From Caenorhabditis remanei (taxonomy: Eukaryota > Nematoda > Chromadorea > Rhabditida > Rhabditidae), in contig NC_071331.1 in the NCBI RefSeq assembly GCF_010183535.1, positions 5,828,001-5,892,000 of the forward strand: a stretch of DNA of 64,000 nucleotides, read 5' to 3'. The position numbers and the translations under genes were made by a program. Every line of letters starts with the position of its first letter. The first letter of the stretch is position 1. Positions 44,795-56,884 of the stretch are shown piece by piece. Under the pieces are notes generated by a model, which saw nothing but the letters and a program-made list of their open reading frames with translations, was not told the DNA's origin and did no database searches.

Positions 44795-45126
44795 GCTTTG
44801 CTTCTTACTTTTGAAACTTCTTTTAAAGCAAGAAATAAGAAAAGGAAATACAGTAAATGAAGGAAGTTCACGTTTAAAAGGATAACGGACACGGACATAT
44901 TAAACTCTCAACTCTTAATTTCCACGTACCTCGCGTGCGTATTTAATAAATTAATAAATAAATAAATAAATAAATTGTTGATTTGAGGCGTGACGTTGTT
45001 AACTAACGTCCTGATATAAATGCTAGCTAAACGCATACGTATTATTTGGTACTTAGAATCAGGTAGAATGAGCAGGTGATATTATTTCTCAAGAAATTTT
45101 TCAAGGCTCTCTTTCAATCAACTACC

Positions 45127-46381
45127 ATGGAGGACACTACTACGTTTGACCCCTCCAGCGCCAGGGCGTGGGTAACTGTACTATGTTATCTATTTTTCGA
45201 ATTTTCCATTATTTTAACAATTATACTTTTAATAGTTGTCTTCCCGTTGTTTCTTTTAGTTTTCAAAATCAATAAGAAACGAGATGAATCGGTTAGTTTG
45301 GTGGCATAGTAAAAACGAATGTTAATTTTCAGACATCTGTCTTTCCTATAATTAGCCACTTTCACAAAACTATAATTTTATTTTACTTGTTTCTGCTTCC
45401 AACAATGCCCTGTTCCGTCTATTACATTGTTTCAGAAAGCAAAACTAATTTCAAGTATGTATGATCAGAAAAACGCTCTTAAGAAAATTTTGACAGAAAA
45501 CATCCTCTTGGCCCTGCTGAAACTACACTACAAGTCTATATACTGAGTTTTGCTGTATTTGGCCTAGTGCTTTATACAAATGCCCATCACATCATGCTTT
45601 CGTTGTTGGCTATTCAACGATTCATACTATATTTTTATCCGGCGTCTGAGAAGATTCTCAACTGGAAACAATCTACAACAAGCACAGTCTGGGATTGCAT
45701 TTTTCTATTTTGCTGTTTTATACCCATCGGATTCTGGATTATCTGTACCTTAATAATTCCTGCGAGTTCATTAGACTCAATAGGAGTAGTAGACCATTTA
45801 AAAATAAGAGAAACAAGTTATTCGTTTTATAATGTACTGAGAACAGAGCATACATATTTAGAAATTGTTATTTTTTCAGATCTTTTACATTGCGATCAAC
45901 ATAATACTCTTCGCCTCCGCTGCTTTGTATATTCCAATTTTTATAAGCATTCGAAAGTTGGGAGCCCTACCTTCAATAATAGAGTTTAAGCCACATAAAT
46001 ATGTGCTCTATCAGACAATGGCAGTTGTCTCGAGTAAAATTGTAAGGTTCCATGGTTATTCTCTTTGACGGTCACAGATTTTAGCTTCACGTTACCTGCT
46101 ATATTGTATATTGTTATTGTTTCCAAAAGTATACGGAGATCGTAAGTTGTCTGATTACAACAATTATTGGCATATTCGATTTTCAAAATATTAAGATGCT
46201 CACCTTCTTCTGTGGATTTGATATTATATCAATACCATTGATAATTCAACTGTCTTATCTGTTTTGCAACAAACGGAATGTTTCCACTTTGAGAAGACAA
46301 TTGACCCTCAAAAACTTGTGGTCCAGAATTATTAAATCGTCCATCAATCAGATTCATCCCGACGCATCTCAGACGACATGA
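45127..46381 (+). CDS. srz-like 7TM chemoreceptor copy C, 340 aa, 6 exons
   Basis: Exons are 45127-45291, 45333-45454, 45497-45833, 45880-46041, 46078-46128 and 46196-46381. All phases agree and total 341 codons with TGA. It starts MEDTTTFDPSS and has a long hydrophobic first helix (VTVLCYLFFEFSIILTIILL). A KINKKRDES loop follows, then HHIMLSLLAIQRFILYFYP, WDCIFLFCCFIPIGFWII, IFYIAINIILFASAALYIP and the last-helix segment FDIISIPLIIQLSYLFCNKR with a cytoplasmic tail. The QRF-x-x-YF-P motif and PLIIQLSYL-x-CN-KR tail are what I associate with serpentine receptors of class Z; srx/srt-type families are the alternative. Presumed role: chemosensory GPCR. Exon 5 uses donor AAAAGTATACG; a later donor (GATCGTAAGTT) would throw the last exon out of frame. 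Confidence 0.8.
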
Positions 46382-46552
46382 AAATAATTGTTTCAATAAT
46401 TTGATTCAAAATATATTCTGATAAATAAATGAAAAATCGACACGCTTTGAAGCAAGGCTGTCGCACGGCCGGCCGAGGTAGGGCCGCGGCCTCGGTCGGC
46501 CGCGAGAGGAAAAAAATGAAAAAGCCGCGGCCAGATTGGTAGGAAAAAATCA

Positions 46553-47065
46553 AAAACAAAAAACAAAAAAATTTTGCCACAAGTGGGGGGTCGAACCCTG
46601 GTTGTCAGATTTGTACCAAAAAATCAAAAACAAAAAACAAAAAAATTTTGCCACAAGTGGGGGTCGAACCCTGGTTGTCAGATTTGTACCAAAAAATCAA
46701 AAACAAAAAACAAAAAAATTTTGCCACAAATGGGGGTCGAACCCTGGTTGTCAGATTTGTACCAAAAAATCAAAAACAAAAAACAAAAAAATTTTGCCAC
46801 AAATGGGGGTCGAACCCTGGTTGTCAGATTTGTACCAAAAAATCAAAAACAAAAAACAAAAAAATTTTGCCACAAGTGGGGGTCGAACCCTGGTTGTCAG
46901 ATTTGTACCAAAAAATCAAAAACAAAAAACAAAAAAATTTTGCCACGAGTGGGGGTCGAACCCTGGCTGTCAGATTGGTACCAAAAAGTCAAAAACAAAA
47001 AACAAAAAAATTTTGCCACGAGTGGGGGTCGAACCCTGGCTGTCAGATTTGTACCAAAAAGTCAA
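46553..47065 (-). repeat. Tandem array of seven 73 bp tRNA-B-box units
   Basis: Each unit contains GGGGGTCGAACCCTGG, read on the minus strand as a perfect B box (GGTTCGACCCC), then CACTTGTGGCA and T-runs. Units differ by a few bases. Because 73 is not a multiple of three, all three plus-strand frames stay open as long Lys/Gln/Asn-rich frames. That explains the overlapping apparent proteins, which I do not annotate. Confidence 0.9.
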
Positions 47066-47838
47066 AAGCATATCAAGTCATGTTTTCAGTTGATATGCTA
47101 GAAAGCCGCGGCCGGCCGCGGCTTATTTTATTTTATTTTTTTCAACAGCCTTGCTTTGAAGGTGAACTCATTAATGCATTGATGAATAACAGTGACTTCA
47201 AATTAAAAAATATGAAATTTGGTTTTGAAATTGGGCTCTGAATTATTCCTTAATATTAAACCAACAAAAAAATTGCGTTCATAAATCTTTCAGAGTAAAT
47301 GGTCCACCGGAACTGAGAAAAATTGTGGGAAAAAAGAGAAACGCTTTATCATTACGGGAGTAGAGTGATTGACTGATCATATTATCTGTTGAAACAATCA
47401 GTCCAAATCCTAAAACTTAATACTCACAAAGTTACAATCAGCCATTGAATAAAATTAGTGTTCTAGAACCACTAACTGAACGGGATCTTTGAAATGCCTT
47501 TTCTAGGTTTACAAGGATTTAAGATTTTTTCTAAGTAAACTGAAACTTTTTGAAGCACTAAGTCATTTTATTAGGCCAACTAAAAATAACTTTTCTTTCA
47601 AAACTTTTTAGCGCAGCAATGTTTCTACAATTATGTTTCGCCGTAATTCCCTTGGAGAATCATCGATTTTTTTTTCGTTTCTCAATTGTTGATTCGAGGC
47701 GTGACGTTGTTAACTAACGTCCTGATATAAATGTTAGCTAAACGCATACTTATTATTTGGTACTTCAAATCAGGTAGAGTGAGCAGGTGATATTACTTCT
47801 CAAGAAATTTTTCAAGGCTCTCTTTCATTCTACTAGGC

Positions 47839-49408
47839 ATGGTGAACCCTATTACTATTGACCCCCATACCGTCAGGGGCGTTGTAACTGTAATATTTCT
47901 TCTTCTTTTCGTATTAGCAATTACTTTTACAATTATACTTTTAATAGTTGTATTTCCATTGTTTCTTTTAGTTTTCAAAATCAATAAGAAACGAGATGAA
48001 TCGGTTAGTTTGGTGTACTACAGCAATTTTTGTGAGAACGAATATTCATTTTCAGACATCTGTCTTTCCTATAATTAGTCACTTTCACAAAACTATAATT
48101 ATATTTTACTTGTTTCTGCTTCTATCAATCTGTTGTCTCGTCTATTACATTGTTTCGCCAATCAAATCAAGTTTCCTGTATGTATGATCAGAAAAAAACG
48201 CTCCTAAGAAAATGTTGACAGAAAACATTCGGTCGGCGCTAAAGCAACACTACAAGCTGATATACTGTTGATTGCTCTAATAGGTCTTGTGATTTATACA
48301 AATGTCCATTACATCATGCTCTCGTTGTTGGCTATTCAACGATTCATATTATATTTTTATCCGGTGTCTGCGAAGATTCTCAACTGGAAACAATCTACAA
48401 CGAGCACAGTTTGGGATTGCATTTTTCTATTTTGCTGTTTTATACCCATCGGATTCTGCTTAATCTATACGATCTTAATAGGTCCAACAAGCGTTTCAAA
48501 AATAGCGGACACAAGTTATTCGTTTTATATTGTACTGAGAACGGAACATATGAACATATCCAGAAATATATTATTTTTTTCAGATCTTTTACATTGCGAT
48601 CAACATAATACTCTTTGCCTCCGCCGTTTTGTATATTCCAATTTTTATAAGCATTCGAAAGTTGGGAGCCCTACCTTCAATAATAGCGTTTAAGCTACAT
48701 AAATATGTGCTCTATCAGACAGTGGCAGTTGTTTCGAGTAAAATTGTAAGGTTCCCAAAATATTCCATATGACAGTCACAAATTTTAGCTGCACGTTATC
48801 TGCAGTATTGTATATGTATATTGTTTCCGATTACTTAATGAGAGCGTAAGTTGTCTGATTACAACAATCATTGGCATTGTCAACCTTCAAAAATTAAGAG
48901 AAGACTGAAGTCGTATTTTTTAATTTCTGACTCCGATTTCTCAGATGATTCTGAAACTTTTTTCTCATTGACACTTGTGCTAAAATTGATTAGAAATTTT
49001 GTCCGAGAGGACTACACGGCCGCGCTGAAAAACTCTTCCACTAAGACTCCTTTTGAGCCAGGAGAACGGGAATTGTCGCGTTTAGACCAATTTTTAGAGT
49101 GTTCTTCGATTATATAAGTTTCTTAAAATTGACTGAAGTCTCATAATCTGAAGTAATTAAAAATAAGTCTTCAGACCTCCTATATGCTGTTCCCATTCTT
49201 CTGTGGATTTGATATTATATCAATACCATTGATAGTTCAACTGTCTTATCTGTTTTGCAACAAACGGAATGTTTCAACTTTGAGAAGACAATTGACCCTC
49301 GAAAACTTGTGGTCCAGAATTTTCAAATCGTCCATCAATCAGATTCACCCGGAAGCATCAATGGGGAACATGAAAATAATTGTTTCAATAATTTTATTCA
49401 AAATATGA
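47839..49408 (+). pseudogene. srz-like chemoreceptor copy D, 3' end disrupted
   Basis: Exons 47839-48003, 48056-48177, 48222-48531 and 48584-48745 are intact and in phase (MVNPITIDPHTVRG..., HYIMLSLLAIQRFILYFYP..., INIILFASAVLYIP...). The next acceptor, CACAG in C, is CACAA here, and the exon reaches TAA at about 48838. An approximately 280 bp element related to the 22260-22791 foldback (48899-49180) is inserted before the last-helix exon (49184-49408). A phase-0 acceptor CTTCAG just before ACCTCC could rescue that exon but I find no matching donor. Confidence 0.7.
48899..49180. mobile_element. Foldback-derived insertion in srz copy D
   Basis: Ends AGAAGACTGAAGTCGTATTT and AAGTCTTCAGACCTCCTA resemble the ends of the 532 bp foldback at 22260-22791. 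Inner blocks TTTTGTCCGAGAGGACTACA and AACTCTTCCACTAAG also match it. Copies A, B, C and F lack it at this position. Confidence 0.7.
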
Positions 49409-49419
49409 TCTGATAAATA

Positions 49420-50280
49420 AATCGAAAATCGACCTGCTTTGAAGGTGTAATCAGTTTGATTTACTATTGTTTGAGCTTTAAAATTAAAACAAAAATTCAT
49501 AAAATGTCCAATTCCAAAACATTCATTTTAAAAAGTTATTTGTGCTGGATTTGCAGACATATATGTGCCGTTACATTATACAAAACTGGATATTGTTGCA
49601 TAACTAGTCTACAGAACACTCGGGAAAAGTGGGCGTTTATAGAACTCTTCTATGAGTAACACTTTTCAAATAAGTAACTTATGAGGAGGTTTTCTCTCAC
49701 AAAAAGAAGTAGCAACTTCAGAGTTCCTCACTCGCTATAGTTGTTTTTACATAACACCTGTGACAGACTCGAAATAGCTTTGACTACCACTCAATGAATA
49801 TTATTCAGAACAGCGTTCAAAAAACCAACTCTGAAGAGGTAAATCATATTTCCAAGTTTTACTTCTGACTAGTTAACAACGTCACGCCTCAAATCAACAA
49901 AAAAAATTGCGTATAAATCTTTCAAAGTAAACTGTCCACCGGAATTGATTAAGAGAAAATTGTATTGAAAAATAAGAAACGTTGTATCATTACGGGAGTA
50001 GAGTGGTTGACTGATCATATTATCTGTTGAAACAATTAATCCAAATCCTAAAACTTAATACTCACAATCAGTCACTGAATAAAATAAGGGTTTCTAGAAC
50101 CACAAGGCTCTTCGAAATGACTTTTCTAGGTTTACAAGGATTTAAGATTTCTTCAATGTAAACTGAAACTTTTCGAAGCACTAAATCATGTTATAAGGCC
50201 AACCAAAAATACCTTTTCTTTCAAAAGTTTTTAGCGCAGCAATGTTTCTACAATTATGTTCCGTCGGAATTCCCTGGAAA
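49420..50280. other. Flank between srz D and the basic-protein gene
   Basis: Mirrored at 53680-54540. About 49900-50270 is a diverged second version of the flank at 47240-47650, with shared CATTACGGGAGTAGAGTG, AGCGCAGCAATGTTTCTACA and others. It records an older local duplication. No gene is supported. Confidence 0.6.
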
Positions 50281-50385
50281 ATGATCGATTTTCTCTGCGT
50301 TTCTCTGCGTTTTTAATTTTTTTTTTTCATCAATGATTGGTTGGCAAGAGGGAATCAAGTTAAAAAGAGAATAGGAATCGACAAA

Positions 50386-50841
50386 ATGGATTCGGAGGAT
50401 TTCATTCAAGATTTAAAAGAAAGTGGGTTAAACCGTAAGTTGGCAGCTATCTTAGCAGAGGAAATAACAGAAAAATGGGAATCCGACAGAAGAACTGCTG
50501 GAAGAGCTGTTAGGAAAGAAAGGCAGGAGATCAAACGTCGTATTAGGTCACAGAAGAAAAAATGGGAGATGGTGCAAGAGGAATTTCAAATTGCTAGGAA
50601 ACGTAAGATGATGAGTCAAAGAAAAGCCAGGAAGTTATGTAGAAGAAAGATGAAGAAAGCGAAAGATCGACATTGGCTAAAGTTCCGAGAATTGAAGTAC
50701 AAGTTCGTGTTTCGCAGTCAGTTAATAACGCGGCAGCCAATCTTGTGGGTTTCACCTGGTATCTATCGAGTATGGTCTTTGCTTCTTATTTTTGAAACTT
50801 CTTTTAAAGCAAGAAATAAGAAAAGGAAATACAGCAAATGA
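50386..50841 (+). CDS. Highly basic, helical protein of unknown function, copy 2 (151 aa)
   Basis: The single-exon frame starts at the first ATG (MDSEDFIQDLKESGLNRKLA) and ends TGA. The N-terminal 35 residues are acidic and helical. The rest is strongly Lys/Arg-rich with long predicted helices (KERQEIKRRIRSQKKKWEMV, ARKRKMMSQRKARKLCRRKM), ending in a more hydrophobic tail (VWSLLLIFETSFKARNKK). The frame upstream of the ATG is also open for 15 codons. Three full copies keep the frame, with one Glu/Lys difference and one nonsense change, which hints at but does not prove function. It could be a nucleic-acid-binding cargo of the duplicated segment or a piece of a transposon protein. No known domain is recognised. 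Confidence 0.5.
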   Translation: MDSEDFIQDLKESGLNRKLAAILAEEITEKWESDRRTAGRAVRKERQEIKRRIRSQKKKWEMVQEEFQIARKRKMMSQRKARKLCRRKMKKAKDRHWLKFRELKYKFVFRSQLITRQPILWVSPGIYRVWSLLLIFETSFKARNKKRKYSK

Positions 50842-50939
50842 AGGAAATTCACGTTTAAAAGGATAACGGACACGGACATATTAAACTCTCAACTCTTAAT
50901 TTCCACGTACCTTGCGTGCGTATTCAAAATAAATAAATA

Positions 50940-51745
50940 AATAAATAAATAATTCTCATATTCTAACAAGTTATAAGCTATTTCCTCCAGTTTTTAAACC
51001 GCCAAAAACCTGATAAATAGATTTTGCACAAGCTTCAGCAACTTAAGGTGATCTGTACAACAGATATAAGTTTTGAACAGTAGAATTCTTGAATTTTCTA
51101 TTTTGAACTAAAGTTATTGATTTGATGGAAATCTTTACTATTAACAAACGCAAACGGCTGTATGTTTGTGTGTCTGTCGCCGATCCTACCGCCCTTCCTA
51201 CTGAACCGATTTTTTTCAAATTTGGACCAAAAGATCAGAAATTTTCTCTTAATGATGCCCGTCTATTTTTTTTAGTTAGAATAGGTCTCGACTAGGTCAC
51301 TAGGAGAAAAAACTTGGTTTTCAAGCCTTTCAGTGGCTTTCGTTTCCGAAATAGGGAAATAGGTGTTCACGGGGGAGATAATTATAGAACTTTCTCATTC
51401 TTTAAATGAATTCATTTCTTCAAATTTTCAACACGGGTAGTGTAGAAAAGGAGGTTGAGCAGCCGTTAGGTTGCGTTAACCGACTGGTATATCTTATTGA
51501 TGCTTTACTCCACTTAACTGAAGTAAAATGAACATCCGGACGATAAATGAGATATCCAAACTCCAATCAAATCATCAAATGCTCTCTTTTTTTATCGCTT
51601 TAAATAGTCAAAAAACATGTTTCACTTTTTTTTGAAATGCCTGAAATTAAAAGAACAGTTGATTCGCTGCCTTTTAAATTTATACTCGTTTGCAGCGTTT
51701 GAATTAAATGCTTTCTAAGGCCTCCAGAGGCATTATTTTGTGATT
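50940..51745. other. Inner arm of palindrome 2, noncoding
   Basis: Mirrored at 52214-53020. It contains a GTATGTTTGTGTGTCTGTCG ... CTACTGAACCGATTTTTTTC block that looks like part of a dispersed transposon. No coding exon is visible. Confidence 0.5.
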
Positions 51746-52213
51746 GAAAGATTTCATTTCGAAGATGAACTTACTCTTTTTTCTTACATTTTGAAGTGAA
51801 TTTCAATAGTTTCAAGACTTGAAAGTTTACCAACTGATCTGAAATTTCGTGCCCCCATCTTCCAAAAAAAATTAAAACAGGAAGCACTGAAAAATGGGAA
51901 ATTAACGTTCACTATTTCAGACTGTTCATGTAAACATAAATGATAGCAGTTAAACATGAGATCAAGTTTCTTATATATATTGGTTTTGAATGGTTTTAGT
52001 AAAACTGGTTTTATAGTTATTAAGGTTTTTATATCAAGCATAACTTTTGTAACCTCTAGGAAACGGGATTTGTCTTCTTCTTCTTAATCATTCAAAATTG
52101 TTAAAATTAAAATTAAAACTAAAACTTTCTTTCAGTGAGTAGAAACATCGCCTTGTCACTGAAACTCCTCAAATCATATACGATTCTATTTTCATGTCAT
52201 GTACATAAAATTT
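51746..52213. other. Spacer of palindrome 2 (S2)
   Basis: 468 bp present once at the palindrome turn. Its first roughly 290 bp recur at 63709-64000 after S1. There is no supported gene; the longest minus-strand frame (51784-52041) has no splice or homology support. Confidence 0.75.
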
Positions 52214-53117
52214 AATCACAAAATAATGCCTCTGGAGGCCTTAGAAAGCATTTAATTCAAACGCTGCAAACGAGTATAAATTTAAAAGGCAGCGAATCAA
52301 CTGTTCTTTTAATTTCAGGCATTTCAAAAAAAAGTGAAACATGTTTTTTGACTATTTAAAGCGATAAAAAAAGAGAGCATTTGATGATTTGATTGGAGTT
52401 TGGATATCTCATTTATCGTCCGGATGTTCATTTTACTTCAGTTAAGTGGAGTAAAGCATCAATAAGATATACCAGTCGGTTAACGCAACCTAACGGCTGC
52501 TCAACCTCCTTTTCTACACTACCCGTGTTGAAAATTTGAAGAAATGAATTCATTTAAAGAATGAGAAAGTTCTATAATTATCTCCCCCGTGAACACCTAT
52601 TTCCCTATTTCGGAAACGAAAGCCACTGAAAGGCTTGAAAACCAAGTTTTTTCTCCTAGTGACCTAGTCGAGACCTATTCTAACTAAAAAAAATAGACGG
52701 GCATCATTAAGAGAAAATTTCTGATCTTTTGGTCCAAATTTGAAAAAAATCGGTTCAGTAGGAAGGGCGGTAGGATCGGCGACAGACACACAAACATACA
52801 GCCGTTTGCGTTTGTTAATAGTAAAGATTTCCATCAAATCAATAACTTTAGTTCAAAATAGAAAATTCAAGAATTCTACTGTTCAAAACTTATATCTGTT
52901 GTACAGATCACCTTAAGTTGCTGAAGCTTGTGCAAAATCTATTTATCAGGTTTTTGGCGGTTTAAAAACTGGAGGAAATAGCTTATAACTTGTTAGAATA
53001 TGAGAATTATTTATTTATTTATTTATTTATTTTGAATACGCACGCAAGGTACGTGGAAATTAAGAGTTGAGAGTTTAATATGTCCGTGTCCGTTATCCTT
53101 TTAAACGTGAATTTCCT

Positions 53118-53573
53118 TCATTTGCTGTATTTCCTTTTCTTATTTCTTGCTTTAAAAGAAGTTTCAAAAATAAGAAGCAAAGACCATACTCGATAGATAC
53201 CAGGTGAAACCCACAAGATTGGCTGCCGCGTTATTAACTGACTGCGAAACACGAACTTGTACTTCAATTCTCGGAACTTTAGCCAATGTCGATCTTTCGC
53301 TTTCTTCATCTTTCTTCTACATAACTTCCTGGCTTTTCTTTGACTCATCATCTTACGTTTCCTAGCAATTTGAAATTCCTCTTGCACCATCTCCCATTTT
53401 TTCTTCTGTGACCTAATACGACGTTTGATCTTCTGCCTTTCTTTCCTAACAGCTCTTCCAGCAGTTCTTCTGTCGGATTCCCATTTTTCTGTTATTTCCT
53501 CTGCTAAGATAGCTGCCAACTTACGGTTTAACCCACTTTCTTTTAAATCTTGAATGAAATCCTCCGAATCCAT
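53118..53573 (-). CDS. Highly basic protein, copy 3 (151 aa)
   Basis: Mirror of 50386-50841, with Lys instead of Glu in RQKIKRR, the form also found in the 44.4 kb copy. The frame is intact from ATG at 53573 to TGA. Confidence 0.5.
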   Translation of the reverse strand: MDSEDFIQDLKESGLNRKLAAILAEEITEKWESDRRTAGRAVRKERQKIKRRIRSQKKKWEMVQEEFQIARKRKMMSQRKARKLCRRKMKKAKDRHWLKFRELKYKFVFRSQLITRQPILWVSPGIYRVWSLLLIFETSFKARNKKRKYSK

Positions 53574-54550
53574 TTTGTCGATTCCTATTCTCTTTTTAAC
53601 TTGATTCCCTCTTGCCAACCAATCATTGATGAAAAAAAAAAATTAAAAACGCAGAGAAACGCAGAGAAAATCGATCATTTTCCAGGGAATTCCGACGGAA
53701 CATAATTGTAGAAACATTGCTGCGCTAAAAACTTTTGAAAGAAAAGGTATTTTTGGTTGGCCTTATAACATGATTTAGTGCTTCGAAAAGTTTCAGTTTA
53801 CATTGAAGAAATCTTAAATCCTTGTAAACCTAGAAAAGTCATTTCGAAGAGCCTTGTGGTTCTAGAAACCCTTATTTTATTCAGTGACTGATTGTGAGTA
53901 TTAAGTTTTAGGATTTGGATTAATTGTTTCAACAGATAATATGATCAGTCAACCACTCTACTCCCGTAATGATACAACGTTTCTTATTTTTCAATACAAT
54001 TTTCTCTTAATCAATTCCGGTGGACAGTTTACTTTGAAAGATTTATACGCAATTTTTTTTGTTGATTTGAGGCGTGACGTTGTTAACTAGTCAGAAGTAA
54101 AACTTGGAAATATGATTTACCTCTTCAGAGTTGGTTTTTTGAACGCTGTTCTGAATAATATTCATTGAGTGGTAGTCAAAGCTATTTCGAGTCTGTCACA
54201 GGTGTTATGTAAAAACAACTATAGCGAGTGAGGAACTCTGAAGTTGCTACTTCTTTTTGTGAGAGAAAACCTCCTCATAAGTTACTTATTTGAAAAGTGT
54301 TACTCATAGAAGAGTTCTATAAACGCCCACTTTTCCCGAGTGTTCTGTAGACTAGTTATGCAACAATATCCAGTTTTGTATAATGTAACGGCACATATAT
54401 GTCTGCAAATCCAGCACAAATAACTTTTTAAAATGAATGTTTTGGAATTGGACATTTTATGAATTTTTGTTTTAATTTTAAAGCTCAAACAATAGTAAAT
54501 CAAACTGATTACACCTTCAAAGCAGGTCGATTTTCGATTTATTTATCAGA

Positions 54551-56120
54551 TCATATTTTGAATAAAATTATTGAAACAATTATTTTCATGTTCCCCATTG
54601 ATGCTTCCGGGTGAATCTGATTGATGGACGATTTGAAAATTCTGGACCACAAGTTTTCGAGGGTCAATTGTCTTCTCAAAGTTGAAACATTCCGTTTGTT
54701 GCAAAACAGATAAGACAGTTGAACTATCAATGGTATTGATATAATATCAAATCCACAGAAGAATGGGAACAGCATATAGGAGGTCTGAAGACTTATTTTT
54801 AATTACTTCAGATTATGAGACTTCAGTCAATTTTAAGAAACTTATATAATCGAAGAACACTCTAAAAATTGGTCTAAACGCGACAATTCCCGTTCTCCTG
54901 GCTCAAAAGGAGTCTTAGTGGAAGAGTTTTTCAGCGCGGCCGTGTAGTCCTCTCGGACAAAATTTCTAATCAATTTTAGCACAAGTGTCAATGAGAAAAA
55001 AGTTTCAGAATCATCTGAGAAATCGGAGTCAGAAATTAAAAAATACGACTTCAGTCTTCTCTTAATTTTTGAAGGTTGACAATGCCAATGATTGTTGTAA
55101 TCAGACAACTTACGCTCTCATTAAGTAATCGGAAACAATATACATATACAATACTGCAGATAACGTGCAGCTAAAATTTGTGACTGTCATATGGAATATT
55201 TTGGGAACCTTACAATTTTACTCGAAACAACTGCCACTGTCTGATAGAGCACATATTTATGTAGCTTAAACGCTATTATTGAAGGTAGGGCTCCCAACTT
55301 TCGAATGCTTATAAAAATTGGAATATACAAAACGGCGGAGGCAAAGAGTATTATGTTGATCGCAATGTAAAAGATCTGAAAAAAATAATATATTTCTGGA
55401 TATGTTCATATGTTCCGTTCTCAGTACAATATAAAACGAATAACTTGTGTCCGCTATTTTTGAAACGCTTGTTGGACCTATTAAGATCGTATAGATTAAG
55501 CAGAATCCGATGGGTATAAAACAGCAAAATAGAAAAATGCAATCCCAAACTGTGCTCGTTGTAGATTGTTTCCAGTTGAGAATCTTCGCAGACACCGGAT
55601 AAAAATATAATATGAATCGTTGAATAGCCAACAACGAGAGCATGATGTAATGGACATTTGTATAAATCACAAGACCTATTAGAGCAATCAACAGTATATC
55701 AGCTTGTAGTGTTGCTTTAGCGCCGACCGAATGTTTTCTGTCAACATTTTCTTAGGAGCGTTTTTTTCTGATCATACATACAGGAAACTTGATTTGATTG
55801 GCGAAACAATGTAATAGACGAGACAACAGATTGATAGAAGCAGAAACAAGTAAAATATAATTATAGTTTTGTGAAAGTGACTAATTATAGGAAAGACAGA
55901 TGTCTGAAAATGAATATTCGTTCTCACAAAAATTGCTGTAGTACACCAAACTAACCGATTCATCTCGTTTCTTATTGATTTTGAAAACTAAAAGAAACAA
56001 TGGAAATACAACTATTAAAAGTATAATTGTAAAAGTAATTGCTAATACGAAAAGAAGAAGAAATATTACAGTTACAACGCCCCTGACGGTATGGGGGTCA
56101 ATAGTAATAGGGTTCACCAT
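54551..56120 (-). pseudogene. srz-like chemoreceptor copy E, mirror of D
   Basis: Exons are 56120-55956, 55903-55782, 55737-55428 and 55375-55214, with the last-helix block 54775-54551. It carries the same lost acceptor, TAA and foldback-derived insertion (about 54779-55060) as D. Those lesions therefore predate the palindrome. Confidence 0.7.
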
Positions 56121-56884
56121 GCCTAGTAGAATGAAAGAGAGCCTTGAAAAATTTCTTGAGAAGTAATATCACCTGCTCACTCTACCTGATTTGAAGTACC
56201 AAATAATAAGTATGCGTTTAGCTAACATTTATATCAGGACGTTAGTTAACAACGTCACGCCTCGAATCAACAATTGAGAAACGAAAAAAAAATCGATGAT
56301 TCTCCAAGGGAATTACGGCGAAACATAATTGTAGAAACATTGCTGCGCTAAAAAGTTTTGAAAGAAAAGTTATTTTTAGTTGGCCTAATAAAATGACTTA
56401 GTGCTTCAAAAAGTTTCAGTTTACTTAGAAAAAATCTTAAATCCTTGTAAACCTAGAAAAGGCATTTCAAAGATCCCGTTCAGTTAGTGGTTCTAGAACA
56501 CTAATTTTATTCAATGGCTGATTGTAACTTTGTGAGTATTAAGTTTTAGGATTTGGACTGATTGTTTCAACAGATAATATGATCAGTCAATCACTCTACT
56601 CCCGTAATGATAAAGCGTTTCTCTTTTTTCCCACAATTTTTCTCAGTTCCGGTGGACCATTTACTCTGAAAGATTTATGAACGCAATTTTTTTGTTGGTT
56701 TAATATTAAGGAATAATTCAGAGCCCAATTTCAAAACCAAATTTCATATTTTTTAATTTGAAGTCACTGTTATTCATCAATGCATTAATGAGTTCACCTT
56801 CAAAGCAAGGCTGTTGAAAAAAATAAAATAAAATAAGCCGCGGCCGGCCGCGGCTTTCTAGCATATCAACTGAAAACATGACTT

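Noticed and set aside
46536..47241. Long overlapping plus-strand frames of 175-197 aa rich in Lys/Gln/Asn
   Set aside because: They are translations of the 73 bp B-box array. Because 73 is one more than a multiple of three, all frames cycle through the same three peptides and stay open. No splice or start signal supports them.
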